A DNA stretch of 47,961 bases, from NCBI GenBank assembly GCA_028284485.1, contig JANQRQ010000288.1, positions 1-47,961 on the forward strand, given 5' to 3'. The DNA is from Planctomycetaceae bacterium. Lineage in GTDB: Bacteria; Planctomycetota; Planctomycetia; Planctomycetales; Planctomycetaceae. The notes beneath the pieces are model-generated. The model ran no database searches, was not told the origin of the DNA, and was given only the letters and a program-made list of their open reading frames with translations. This document shows, piece by piece, positions 8,295 to 17,494 of this stretch (position 1 is the stretch's first letter; each line of letters opens with the position of its first letter). The position numbers and the translations under genes are program-made.

Positions 8295-9380
8295 ATGCAG
8301 CAGACGTGTTGTCCCCCCCGCAGGCGACCCGTGATTCGCTCACTCTCGTGTCCGGCAATACTATTGTTGCTGGCAATCTACTCGCCTTGCAGCGCCCAAA
8401 CGACAGGCGGCAAGTCCTCGCCTGTTCCATTGACCGTTGATATTGTCGCGGAAGGATCGTCGTCTCGGTCCAGCCGAAGCGAGGCAACGAAACAACTGCC
8501 GCTGCAGAAACTGAGTGCACCCAACCGGCAAAAAGTGCAGAGTATCTTAAAGTCGGTCAGTCTTTATCGGCGATTGCCGACCATCACGCTCGCGACCGAC
8601 CCCGATGTCTACATCTACTTCGTTACTCACCCTGACGTTGCGGTTAGCATTTGGCGGGTGATGGAAATCTCGAAGTTCCAAATGTGGCAAACCGGGCCCA
8701 ATACTTACGAAGCCGACTCCAGCGACGGCTCATTAGGGGTCGTCGATATCTTGTATCGTAGCCCGGGCCAAAATCTCATTCTCTGCGAAGGCCAATACAA
8801 AAGTCCATTACTGTCAAAGCCGATTCATGCGCGCATGCTGATGCATCTTCAAACGAAGTACACGCGCCGTGAAAATGGCGAAACATTTGCCACGCATCAT
8901 ATCGACCTGTTCGTGAATCTCCCTTCGCAATCGGTGGAAACTGTTGCCAAGATCATTTCGCCGATCAGCAACGTCATCGCCGACCGCAATTTTCGTGAGA
9001 TTAGTCTGTTTGCTCATATGATGTCGGTCGCTATGCAGCGACAGCCCGGTTGGGTCGAACGAATTGCCGACCGCATCGACGGTGTTCTGAAGGTTCGGCG
9101 AAACGAATTGCTGGAACTGACGGCTCGCGTGTTTGTCGCGGCACGCAAACGACAACTCGCCGAGAACAAACCTGTCGAACAAATCTCCTTCGACGACATC
9201 ATCAAGCCGCTGCAGGATGCGGCTAAAGCCGCGGAAGGTGGGGCGGTGTTCGGCTTGAATGGAGAAGGTCTCGGGGAGGGATATGTCCAATCCGCTGCTC
9301 ATGAAACAGAGCAGCCCTCCAAACGTTCTCGGTCTACTTCGGAGAATGGCGAGAGTTCACCGATGCCGGCCGAGCGCTAA
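8295..9380 (+). CDS. secreted protein of unknown function
   Basis: Encodes 361 residues. A basic N-terminus (PPRRRPVIR) is followed by a hydrophobic core (AILLLLAIYS) and a likely signal-peptidase site after CSA at about residue 34, so it is exported. AAGGA precedes the ATG. The mature part (about residues 70-290) is a mixed fold with conserved-looking strands, including LATDPDVYIYFVTHPDVAVSIW and LCEGQYKSPLL, and no known catalytic motif that I recognise. The tail from about residue 320 is serine/glutamate-rich and looks disordered. No operon partner: flanked by a 685-nt gap and a convergent permease gene. Probably a lineage-specific periplasmic protein. Confidence 0.75.
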   Translation: MQQTCCPPRRRPVIRSLSCPAILLLLAIYSPCSAQTTGGKSSPVPLTVDIVAEGSSSRSSRSEATKQLPLQKLSAPNRQKVQSILKSVSLYRRLPTITLATDPDVYIYFVTHPDVAVSIWRVMEISKFQMWQTGPNTYEADSSDGSLGVVDILYRSPGQNLILCEGQYKSPLLSKPIHARMLMHLQTKYTRRENGETFATHHIDLFVNLPSQSVETVAKIISPISNVIADRNFREISLFAHMMSVAMQRQPGWVERIADRIDGVLKVRRNELLELTARVFVAARKRQLAENKPVEQISFDDIIKPLQDAAKAAEGGAVFGLNGEGLGEGYVQSAAHETEQPSKRSRSTSENGESSPMPAER

Positions 9381-9520
9381 CGCAGCCGCCTTTCGCGATG
9401 TTTCACGGGGATCGAGTTTTCGTAATCATCACGAAAGCTCAGCTCATTGAAGCCTGAATCGTCAGCGAAACTGACGTCGGAGGAATCCTTGGCCGGCAGT
9501 ACAGGTTTGGATTCTCTGAA

Positions 9521-10831
9521 TTAACTCTCAGCGCTGGTGACACTCGAACTGTTGCCACGCATCGCCCACCACAGGATGAGCCCCGAGGCGACAGTTACGA
9601 CGAACCCGGTCAGTCGCCCCGGTTCGTCAATCGCCATCAGCACGGCTGAAATGACCGTTGCAGTGATGTAGAGCAGCGGAGCTACCGAGTTGACATGCAC
9701 CAAAGGCCCCTGTCGAACTTTCGGCAGGAACAAACAGGCCACCGAGCAGGCCGCCGAAAGAGACAACGTCAACCCGAGGTAGGAGAGGAGACCTCGTAAA
9801 TCTGAGGCCAGGATAATCACAATTGCCGTCGCGACTTGTAACCAGATCGCCGCCCGGGGAGCCTCGGTGCCGATCCGCAACACGGCCGGAAGCACTCCGT
9901 CGTCGGCCATGCGGGCATACACCCGCGGGGCGGCCATGACCATACTGGAAACCGATGTGAACAATGCGACGGCAATGATCGTCCGCACGACATTGGCCGC
10001 AACCGGCCCGCCGAGCCAGCCTGCAACCACACTGGCGATGTCTGCTTGATCAGCCACCAGGCTGGCCGGTGTCGCATAGACGAATATCGCATTAAGCATA
10101 ATGTAAACGGCTGTGACAATAATCGTGCCGCGAAGCAACGCTTCAGGGACTGTTTGTTGTGGCTCGTAAGCTTCGCCGGCAACGTAAACAGCTGCGTTAA
10201 AACCTGAGTAGCTCAATGATATCCAGACCAGCGCGCCGGCGAAGGCGAGTAGCGTACTCCATGGTGTTTGTGCTTCTGTAGGAAGTGGCTCGCCATGCCA
10301 GCGCTCGATACCAACCTGAGAGATGGCAAACAACAAGAATCCACCGATCAGCAAAAGCTTTAAGAAGACGGCGGCGTTTTGCATTCCCGATGCAAAGTAA
10401 GGCAGCAAGCTATGAAATAGACCGCACAACAGAACAATTCCGACGGCGACGCAACCGCTTGGTATCCATTCGGGGCGCACCTCGTCTGGCATGGCGTATG
10501 CTTCGAACGCGACAGCGGCGCCGGCAATTGCTCCCGTAAAACCCGCGATCAACGAAATCCAACCGGCGAGAAAGCCCAACACCGGATGAGCCGCTTTCGA
10601 CAAGAACAGATATTCGCCGCCCGATTCCGGCATGATCCGGGCCAACCGTCCGTAGCTGACGGCGCCTGCCAAGGCCACCATACCGCCCACAATCCAAGCC
10701 AAGACAACCAATCGTGGCGAACGCAAACTTTCCAACGAGAAACCGGACGTGGTGAATACGCCAAAACCGATCATGTTGGCGATCACCAGGCATGTCAGCG
10801 TCCACACGCCGAACCGTAAACCAGTCGACAT
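9521..10831 (-). CDS. APC-superfamily amino acid permease
   Basis: Encodes 436 residues with about twelve membrane helices. The first helix carries the APC signature: LVIANMIGFGVFTTSG, where the unwound glycine-rich stretch contacts the substrate backbone. The second half has SYSGFNAAVYVAGE, matching the family's helix-6 region with the conserved glutamate after it. ATG 10831 starts just before the first helix; a GTG 25 codons upstream would add an unlikely basic tail. Members exchange or import amino acids, and the substrate is not readable. It lies 205 nt downstream of the sulfite-oxidase-like gene on the same strand, too far to assert an operon. Confidence 0.87.
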   Translation of the reverse strand: MSTGLRFGVWTLTCLVIANMIGFGVFTTSGFSLESLRSPRLVVLAWIVGGMVALAGAVSYGRLARIMPESGGEYLFLSKAAHPVLGFLAGWISLIAGFTGAIAGAAVAFEAYAMPDEVRPEWIPSGCVAVGIVLLCGLFHSLLPYFASGMQNAAVFLKLLLIGGFLLFAISQVGIERWHGEPLPTEAQTPWSTLLAFAGALVWISLSYSGFNAAVYVAGEAYEPQQTVPEALLRGTIIVTAVYIMLNAIFVYATPASLVADQADIASVVAGWLGGPVAANVVRTIIAVALFTSVSSMVMAAPRVYARMADDGVLPAVLRIGTEAPRAAIWLQVATAIVIILASDLRGLLSYLGLTLSLSAACSVACLFLPKVRQGPLVHVNSVAPLLYITATVISAVLMAIDEPGRLTGFVVTVASGLILWWAMRGNSSSVTSAES

Positions 10832-11036
10832 TCGTTTGTACGATCGTAAATGTGGCGAGTGACTTTTTATTGCGGCCAATGCGATTGCGAATTGCGAGCG
10901 AGCCACAACAGCGTGGTCACCGGGGAGCGGTCTTCCGCAATTCTAGCGCACATCATACAGAAATGTTTGGCAGGGCAACGTCAACAGCCGGAATTCGGCC
11001 GCGATGTCATCACAAGAAATCGCGGGAGCGCCGCCG

Positions 11037-12212
11037 TTACGCCGAGACTTCGATTTCACGCGGCCACTGTTGATAGGCTTCCCAATAGGTCCGTTTCAAA
11101 GCGATCTCATCATCGTCAGCCGACGGTTGCGCATCGCCATTGGCATCGATGCCTCTCGAAACGACGACATGTGGTCCGGGTGAAACGGCTCCTAGATCGA
11201 TCTCGAAAAAGATCCACGAGAACTTGGACCACGGTGTCTTCGCAAGAGTCGCCTTTTGCCAACTTCCATCATCGACCTTCACTTCGACAGAGTCGATGGG
11301 AGTTCCGTCACTCCAGACTGCTCCGTAGGCTTTCAGGGGAATCTTACCGTCGGCCGTCGGCTTACGTGTGACGCGGGCCACGATCGACTTCGTATGCATC
11401 CGTGTGACCGACGTTTCTATGAACTCGATCACACTGCCGTGTCGCTCCCCGCGGACGGTCACGTAGTCACGGCCCATATACCGACCCATGTAGCGGCGGT
11501 CGCGCACCTCGATTCTGCGCAGCCATTTGACGTTGGCGATGCCGTACCAGCCGGGAACGATCAATCGCACCGGTGCACCGATGCGATGTTCCAGCGGTTC
11601 GCCATTACGTTGATACGCCAAAATCGCACCGAGTCCTAAAGCATCATCCATCGACAAGCTTCGGCCGAATGGAACTTCGACCGTTAACTCGCGGCGCGTT
11701 CCTTTGCGTAATGTTTCCTCTTTGCGATCGTAGCCGATGAATGCGGTTTCGATCGCACCGGTTTGAATTTCGCAACTCTTCAGTAGTTCTGCCAGATCGG
11801 CTCCGACCCATTCGCTGTTGTAAACGGCATTCATGAATCCCTTGGAAGAACCGTTACCAGAACATTCGAACGTCGCCTGAATAGTCTTTTGCGGAAGTGA
11901 CTTTATTTCCTCCAAGGTCATCGTGCGTGGGTGATCAATCAAGCCGGTGATGTCCAAACCATATTGAGTTGCGTCAAACTCCGGCATGCCGTAGTGTTGC
12001 ACATTAAAGACCTGATCGATGGGTGTGAGCCATTCGTCCAGCGTTTCCCAATCCAAGCTATTGGGCCGGGAACGGGGCATATTGAGGAAGGGGACCAGCT
12101 CTTCGTCGGCATCGGAGTTGGCCTGCACGAACGCCGGAAACGACGATGTCGCCCAACCCATCACAGTTGCAGCTGCGCTCGTCTTGATGGCCTGTCGTCT
12201 TGTCATCCGCAT
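11037..12212 (-). CDS. sulfite-oxidase-family molybdopterin oxidoreductase, Tat-exported
   Basis: Encodes 391 residues. The leader TRRQAIK followed by AAATVMGWATSS is a twin-arginine signal, so a folded, cofactor-loaded enzyme is sent to the periplasm. Residues about 65-235 form the molybdopterin-binding domain. C117 in FECSGNG is the expected Mo-ligating cysteine, and RIGAPVRLIVPGWYG is a typical family stretch. The C-terminal 140 residues fit the Mo-co dimerisation (Ig-like) domain. There is no heme domain in the protein and no cytochrome gene beside it, unlike SorAB, so the electron acceptor is unknown. Substrate may be sulfite or another small oxo-acceptor. The upstream gene metG is unrelated. 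Confidence 0.87.
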   Translation of the reverse strand: MRMTRRQAIKTSAAATVMGWATSSFPAFVQANSDADEELVPFLNMPRSRPNSLDWETLDEWLTPIDQVFNVQHYGMPEFDATQYGLDITGLIDHPRTMTLEEIKSLPQKTIQATFECSGNGSSKGFMNAVYNSEWVGADLAELLKSCEIQTGAIETAFIGYDRKEETLRKGTRRELTVEVPFGRSLSMDDALGLGAILAYQRNGEPLEHRIGAPVRLIVPGWYGIANVKWLRRIEVRDRRYMGRYMGRDYVTVRGERHGSVIEFIETSVTRMHTKSIVARVTRKPTADGKIPLKAYGAVWSDGTPIDSVEVKVDDGSWQKATLAKTPWSKFSWIFFEIDLGAVSPGPHVVVSRGIDANGDAQPSADDDEIALKRTYWEAYQQWPREIEVSA

Positions 12213-12358
12213 GTTTCGTCTCCGGAGGCGTTTCTTGAGGAATCGATTCTACCATCTCGATTAGCATGCACAGCACTGCCATCTGTCACAGTGCGTACTC
12301 TTTATCTGCACAAGCATTCCGTGCCGACGTGCACATGTCAATGATTTTTTGAGCTGCT

Positions 12359-14395
12359 CTAGTGCACACGTTGGCCGGGGACGGCACCTTCATCGGGCCT
12401 CAGCACGAAAATGTCTTTCCCGCCAGGGCCGGCCGCCAACACCATTCCTTCGCTGACGCCGAACCGCATCTTGCGCGGCGCAAGATTGGCACAACAGACG
12501 ACGAGTTTGCCCAACAGGTCTTCCGGCTGGTACACGCCTTTGATTCCGGCGAACACGTTCCGCCGTTCGTCTCCGCCCAGGCTCAACGTCAACCGCAATA
12601 ATTTGTTGGAATCGGTGACTTCCTCGGCCTCGATGACGCGAGCGATCCGCATATCAACCTTCATAAACTCGTCGAACGTGCAATGTTCTTCCGTCAACGG
12701 TTCCTTTTCGAGAGCTTCCGGCCCGTCCGCATCCGATGAAACGGCGCTGACCTCTTCTGGCTCTCGGCTTTCTTCGATCATCTTTTCAACCTGCTTCATT
12801 TCTACGCGTTTTAGTAAATGTGTAAACCGATTGACGGCAACTCCCGTCAATGGATTCTTCGATTCATCCCAATGCTCGATGGGGGTATTCAATAATTCGC
12901 CGGTCTGCTCGGCCAATCGAGGCAAAACCGGGGTGAGATAAACGACAATCTGTCGAAACAAATTCAACGCGATCGTGCAAATGTCCCGTAGCTCTTCGTG
13001 GCGAGATTCGTCTTTACGCAAAGTCCACGGTTCTTTTTCTTCGATATACTTATTCGCACGATCGGCGAGCAGCATAATCTCGCGCATGGCCGTGTTGTAA
13101 TCGCAGTCTTCATACGCCTGCGCGATTGCATCCCCGGCGTCGGCAGCGGCCTGAAACAATCCGCCATCGTCGGGATAAGTCGCTGACAGGTTTTCGTTCT
13201 GAACAAATTTCGCCGACCGACTGGCAAGATTCACCACTTTGCCCACCAGGTCGGAATTCACTTTCGCCACAAACTCTTCCAGGTTGAGCGAAATGTTGTC
13301 CAAATTCGGTCCGAGCTTCGAAGCATAGTAGTACCGCATGTAGGCGGGATCGAGATGCCGCAAATAGGTCGACGCCATCACGAACGTGCCATCCCGCTTC
13401 GACATCTTGCGGTTGTTAACCGTTAAGAAGCCGTGGATATGCACCTTAGTCGGCAGATTAAAACCGGCTGTCTTCAACATCGCCGGCCAGAACAAACAAT
13501 GAAAGTATTGAATGTCCTTTCCGATGAAGTGGTGCACTTCGGAATTTTCATTCCGCCACCAATCGTCAAAGTTCTCGCCATGCTTATCGCACCATTGACG
13601 CGTGGAAGCCATGTAACCGATCGGTGCATCGAACCACACGAACCAGTAGTTGCCGGGGCTGTCGGGAATTTCGAATCCAAAGTAAGGGGCCGGTCGCGAA
13701 ATATCCCAATCGCGCAGCGGCTCGTTGAGAAATTGACCCTTGAGATAATTGGCCACCTCCGGTTGCAGGTGGTCCTTCTCGCTGACCCATTGATCGAGGA
13801 AGTCGTGCAACTGCTCGATTTCGATGAACAGGTGCAACGCCTCGCGAACTTCGGGTGTCGCGCCGGTAAAAGTGCTTTTCGGATTGATGAGTTCCGCAGC
13901 CGAATAGGTCGCTCCGCAGTTGTCACAACTGTCACCGTACTGATCCTCGGCACCGCATTTCGGGCAGGTCCCTTTGACGAACCGATCCGCCAGAAATGTT
14001 CCCGCCTCGGGATCGTACAATTGCGTGACGTTCCGCTCGGTCACCAATCCGGCTTTTCGCAACGCGGCCCAAAACTCGCCGCACAGTTGTTCGTTTTCCG
14101 GACTGTTGGTGCTGCCGTAATTATCGAATTCGATATCGAAGCCGGCAAAGTCTGCGGCGTGAGCTTCCTGCATCGAAGCGATTAGCTCTTCTTCGGATCG
14201 GCCTTCCTGGCGCGCACGAATCATAATCGTCGTGCCGTGCGTATCGTCCGCGCATATATAAATGCATTTGTGGCCGCGCAGTTTTTGAAAGCGGACCCAA
14301 ACGTCGGTCTGAATGTATTCAACCAAATGGCCGATATGGATATGTCCATTGGCATACGGAAGTGCCGCCGTAACCAAAATTTGACGCTGAGTCAT
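12359..14395 (-). CDS. metG: methionyl-tRNA synthetase
   Basis: Encodes 678 residues and charges tRNA-Met in the cytosol. Class I marks are present: HIGHL at residues 20-24, and KMSKRDGT (about residue 330), the KMSKS loop with R in place of the last S. The zinc knuckle is complete, with CPKC followed by CDNC (about residues 144-161). The anticodon-binding helical domain follows. After an acidic linker ([20 protein letters not shown]), a C-terminal OB-fold tRNA-binding domain of the EMAPII/Trbp111 type starts near residue 575 ([14 protein letters not shown]) and ends at VPGQRVH. This is the long, dimeric E. coli-like architecture. Confidence 0.97.
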   Translation of the reverse strand: MTQRQILVTAALPYANGHIHIGHLVEYIQTDVWVRFQKLRGHKCIYICADDTHGTTIMIRARQEGRSEEELIASMQEAHAADFAGFDIEFDNYGSTNSPENEQLCGEFWAALRKAGLVTERNVTQLYDPEAGTFLADRFVKGTCPKCGAEDQYGDSCDNCGATYSAAELINPKSTFTGATPEVREALHLFIEIEQLHDFLDQWVSEKDHLQPEVANYLKGQFLNEPLRDWDISRPAPYFGFEIPDSPGNYWFVWFDAPIGYMASTRQWCDKHGENFDDWWRNENSEVHHFIGKDIQYFHCLFWPAMLKTAGFNLPTKVHIHGFLTVNNRKMSKRDGTFVMASTYLRHLDPAYMRYYYASKLGPNLDNISLNLEEFVAKVNSDLVGKVVNLASRSAKFVQNENLSATYPDDGGLFQAAADAGDAIAQAYEDCDYNTAMREIMLLADRANKYIEEKEPWTLRKDESRHEELRDICTIALNLFRQIVVYLTPVLPRLAEQTGELLNTPIEHWDESKNPLTGVAVNRFTHLLKRVEMKQVEKMIEESREPEEVSAVSSDADGPEALEKEPLTEEHCTFDEFMKVDMRIARVIEAEEVTDSNKLLRLTLSLGGDERRNVFAGIKGVYQPEDLLGKLVVCCANLAPRKMRFGVSEGMVLAAGPGGKDIFVLRPDEGAVPGQRVH

Positions 14396-14845
14396 GAATT
14401 CTCCGTTATGTCCGCCTCGACGGGCGGAATCTCATCCTTGAACAACCTTTCAATGCACAAAACCATGCCGGGTGGCCGGGGTTGGAGGGCATAGCCCGAA
14501 ACCCTGGGGCTTCCTTCACTTCGTTCCGACCAGCCCCGGTCTCCCAGAGTATTCTGAGATTGGCCGCTACGACTGGCAGCATGCTATCGCCGCATTCTAG
14601 AGCGTTTTTAGAAAACATGTAACCGTCCTGCCTCGCGGTCACTCGGCATTTGCCGTGTCAAAACCGAGCTTCGCGGGCATAGGAAAGAGCAACTTGCTCT
14701 AGTGGAACGTCCGAATGACCGTAGACGGAAAGGCCTTGTACGATGCGACAAATATCGGACAAGACGATTCGCCGTTACGCAATCATCGTAGCGTACGGTT
14801 AACGACACGTGGGGGTATCACGAGGTTCCCGCTGCCCAGGCCGAT
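14396..14845. repeat. intergenic gap with REP-like hairpins
   Basis: No gene seen in these 450 nt. CCGGGGTTGG (14476-14485) can pair with CCAGCCCCGG (14530-14539), enclosing a stretch whose CTTCCTTCACTTCGTTCCG part resembles one at about 18846-18870. A second palindrome, AGAGCAA / TTGCTCT (14686-14692, 14694-14700), follows. These are dispersed non-coding repeats of the kind seen elsewhere in the window. Confidence 0.6.
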
Positions 14846-16177
14846 TCACACGCCTGCCGGAATCGCCCAATGGTCGGCTCGATAAGCCCGCGTGAGCAGT
14901 GCATTTGCCTCGGAATCGCCCGCAATCTGCTCCTTAGCGGGATCGAATTGCAGCGTGCGACCGACTCGGCAGGCAATGTTGCCCAAATGGCATAACGTCG
15001 CTGAGAGATGGCCGATTTCGATGTCAGCGTTCGGTCGCCGATCACTACGGATCGCATCCAGAAAGTCCTCGGAATGGCTCAGTAAGTTGCGCCGCTGTTT
15101 CGGCGACGGCGAATCGATCAATCGATTCCGATCGTCAAAGACGTTGATCTTGCCCCGCTTCGTCAACAGCATACGACCGTTCGTCCCGTAATACTCAACG
15201 CCATTGTCGATATTGAACGGATAGTTCTTCGACCAGATTCGCATTTCCCAAATCAGCATCCGTCGCTTGCCAACCGTGTCATCGGCGGGGTACTCAAACG
15301 CAACCTGTTGAGTATCGGGGAATTGCTGATCGTCATCGAAATAAAGCTTCGTTCCCAACCCGCTGACGCGCGAGGGATGGGTTTCCACTCCCAGTCCCCA
15401 TCGGGCGTAATCTAACTCGTGAACACCGTCATTCCCCATGTCGCCCGTGCCAAAGTCGTACCACCAATGCCAATTGTAGTGATGGCGATTCGCCTGAAAC
15501 GGTACCGCCGGCGCCGGTCCCAACCACAGGTCGTAATCGAAGCGGGCAGGCGGATCACTCGGCTGCATGTGGCCGATGTTTTTGCGGCGTTGCACGTTCC
15601 AGGCTTTCGAGGCCAACACGTCGCCGATGATTCCCTCCTGTAGCAATTGTATCGCGTTTGCGATTAATTCGTCGCTGCGGCTTTGCGTCCCATGTTGGAC
15701 GACACGCCGATTCCGCCGTGCGGCTTCGACCAACAACCGGCCTTCGCGCACGTTGTGCGAGCATGGCTTTTCCACATACACATGTTTTCCTGCATGACAG
15801 GCCATGATGGCAGCCGGTGCATGCCAATGGTCGGGAGTGGCAACCAACACTGCATCGACCGTATCGTCATCCAGAAGATTCCGCAGGTCGGTCGTGGTCT
15901 TGATTGCCGAGTCGCCTTGCACCTGGTTCAATTTGCCAGACAGTTCGGCGGCGCGATTCTCGTCCGGGTCGGCCAAATAAACGACGTCGCAATTGGGGGA
16001 ACGGGCAAACCCTTGCGCCACGCCACTGCCGCGACCGCCACAACCGATGACGCCGAGACGAATCCGTTCGGACGCGACGGCCGCCCCGACTGCATTCGTC
16101 CCGAGTTGGGCGGCAACTCCGCCGGCGACACCCATGCCGGTAGTTTTTAAAAACGTCCGTCGATTCGTGTCGGCCAT
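14846..16177 (-). CDS. Gfo/Idh/MocA-family oxidoreductase, Tat-exported
   Basis: Encodes 443 residues. ATG 16177 is preceded by GAGGAG at ideal spacing. The leader NRRTFLKTTGMGVAGG is a twin-arginine signal, common for planctomycete members of this family. A Rossmann NAD(P)-binding motif follows (LGVIGCGGRGSG), then the family's EKP motif in HVYVEKPCSHN (about residue 134), whose lysine is the usual catalytic or cofactor-contact residue. The C-terminal half is the substrate-binding alpha/beta domain. Most secreted planctomycete members are inferred to act on sugars or inositol derivatives from polysaccharide breakdown; the substrate is unknown. No operon partner is adjacent; a repeat lies just upstream. 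Confidence 0.9.
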   Translation of the reverse strand: MADTNRRTFLKTTGMGVAGGVAAQLGTNAVGAAVASERIRLGVIGCGGRGSGVAQGFARSPNCDVVYLADPDENRAAELSGKLNQVQGDSAIKTTTDLRNLLDDDTVDAVLVATPDHWHAPAAIMACHAGKHVYVEKPCSHNVREGRLLVEAARRNRRVVQHGTQSRSDELIANAIQLLQEGIIGDVLASKAWNVQRRKNIGHMQPSDPPARFDYDLWLGPAPAVPFQANRHHYNWHWWYDFGTGDMGNDGVHELDYARWGLGVETHPSRVSGLGTKLYFDDDQQFPDTQQVAFEYPADDTVGKRRMLIWEMRIWSKNYPFNIDNGVEYYGTNGRMLLTKRGKINVFDDRNRLIDSPSPKQRRNLLSHSEDFLDAIRSDRRPNADIEIGHLSATLCHLGNIACRVGRTLQFDPAKEQIAGDSEANALLTRAYRADHWAIPAGV

Positions 16178-16217
16178 GATTTCACTCCTCAATTAACGCC
16201 GTTGATCGGTTCCGGCC

Positions 16218-16340
16218 ATTCCCGTGCGGTCGACTGTTCCCCGCAAAGGCGGGGAGCGGGAATCCAATATTGGCCCGTTGTTATCCGTCCGGTCAATCAG
16301 CGGGCAAGGCAAGATGCCCTCGCTCACGCGTCGGGTTACC
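16218..16340. repeat. compound planctomycete repeat (nested hairpin + VTRRVSEG-type element)
   Basis: ATTCCCG (16218-16224) and CGGGAAT (16257-16263) enclose an inner hairpin CCCCGC / GCGGGG (16239-16244, 16249-16254). The outer arms match the arms of the repeats at 19354 and 27272. About 50 nt further on, GGTAACCCGACGCGTGAGCG can be read on the minus strand (about 16321-16340), which translates as VTRRVSEG, a peptide string I recognise from spurious planctomycete annotations. It lies between two minus-strand dehydrogenase genes. Confidence 0.6.
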
Positions 16341-16428
16341 ATGCCATTCTCCCATGAACTCGCGCTGTGACGTTTAGAGCCTCCATTGTGCGGCACTGTT
16401 AGCCGTCGAACAAGGGGCGACTTCTCAA

Positions 16429-17286
16429 TCAGTCAAATCCACGAATAATTGCACTGTTGTCCGCATCGCCGAACCCTGCTGACTCGAGTTCTTCCAGCAA
16501 GCAACGGTGCAGTAATGAAAACGGCAAGTGGGCGCCGTACTGTTCACCTTGGTCGATAATGAGCCGTACGTCTTTAAGATGCTGCGAAAGTCTCGCGACC
16601 GGAGTGAATTCTTCGTCGAGCATCTTCTTCCCTTTAGAATCCATAACCCGCGAATAAGTCGGCCCCGCTTGGAGAATCTCCAGCGCGTCGTCAGGATTCA
16701 AACCGCAGGCCCGCGCATATGCTAATCCTTCCGCCAGCACGGCCCGATTCAGGCCCAGGACCAGGTTCATCACCAGCTTCATCCGCGCACCGTTTCCGCA
16801 GCGGCCAAGTGGATAAACCGCACGCGAGAAGCATTCGAATAGATCGCGGTTCGCTTCGATCACTGCGGGGTCGCCACCCGCCATTACGATGACCTCTCCC
16901 TGGCGCGCCTCGGCGCTCGAACCCCCCACGGTCGCATCAATGTACTGACAATTCTGCTGTTCGAGACCGTCGGCGAACGATTCGGCATCTTCGGGAGAGC
17001 CGGTCGTTGTATCGAGAATCACCGTCTCTGCCTGTAGGGTCGGGCTTAGCTCCTGCAATACGGTTCCCACGACTTGGGAGTTCGGCAGACTGAGCAGAAT
17101 CCGCTGGCACCGCTTTGCGACCTCGCCGACCGATTGCGCGGCTTCGCCTCCCAATTGAACGAACTGCTCCCGCTGTTCTGCGTTCACATCGAAACCAATG
17201 ACAGTAAAGCCGGCGTTGAGCAAGCGCTCGGCGATTGCTGAGCCCAACAGCCCCAAACCCACCATTCCAACTGGTTGAACCGCCAT
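16429..17286 (-). CDS. NAD(P)-dependent beta-hydroxyacid dehydrogenase (3-hydroxyisobutyrate dehydrogenase family)
   Basis: Encodes 285 residues, standard length for the family, in the cytosol. The N-terminal Rossmann motif is GMVGLGLLGSAIAERLL. The substrate signature DATVGGSSAEARQGEVIV matches the family's DAPVSGG region, and GNGARMKLVMN carries the catalytic lysine. The C-terminal helical domain completes the fold. Substrates in the family include 3-hydroxyisobutyrate, tartronate semialdehyde and succinic semialdehyde, and sequence alone does not decide. ATG 17286 is chosen because AGGAGC stands 8 nt before it; a GTG six codons upstream would overlap this site. A repeat-filled gap of 250 nt separates it from the downstream Gfo/Idh gene. 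Confidence 0.9.
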   Translation of the reverse strand: MAVQPVGMVGLGLLGSAIAERLLNAGFTVIGFDVNAEQREQFVQLGGEAAQSVGEVAKRCQRILLSLPNSQVVGTVLQELSPTLQAETVILDTTTGSPEDAESFADGLEQQNCQYIDATVGGSSAEARQGEVIVMAGGDPAVIEANRDLFECFSRAVYPLGRCGNGARMKLVMNLVLGLNRAVLAEGLAYARACGLNPDDALEILQAGPTYSRVMDSKGKKMLDEEFTPVARLSQHLKDVRLIIDQGEQYGAHLPFSLLHRCLLEELESAGFGDADNSAIIRGFD

Positions 17287-17494
17287 CAATTTCGCTCCTG
17301 GCACATCTTCAAATGCCTAACGGCATAAATCTCGCTTCGTGAACATACTGTGGCGCTTTGAGGTTTTCGACTCACGGCGGCAATTGATTAGAAACGATCC
17401 CGTGCGCATCACTCCGTGTTGGATCTCGATGCCTCACCACGTTACAACGAATCGAGCGAATTGAGAATTGCAACCCAGCCTTCGAGGCGACCCC

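Noticed and set aside
12273..12294. Operator for the sulfite-oxidase-like gene
   Set aside because: GCACTG/CAGTGC arms are only 6 bp with a 10-nt gap, easily chance.
13433..14185. 250-residue plus-strand frame
   Set aside because: Antisense shadow of metG.
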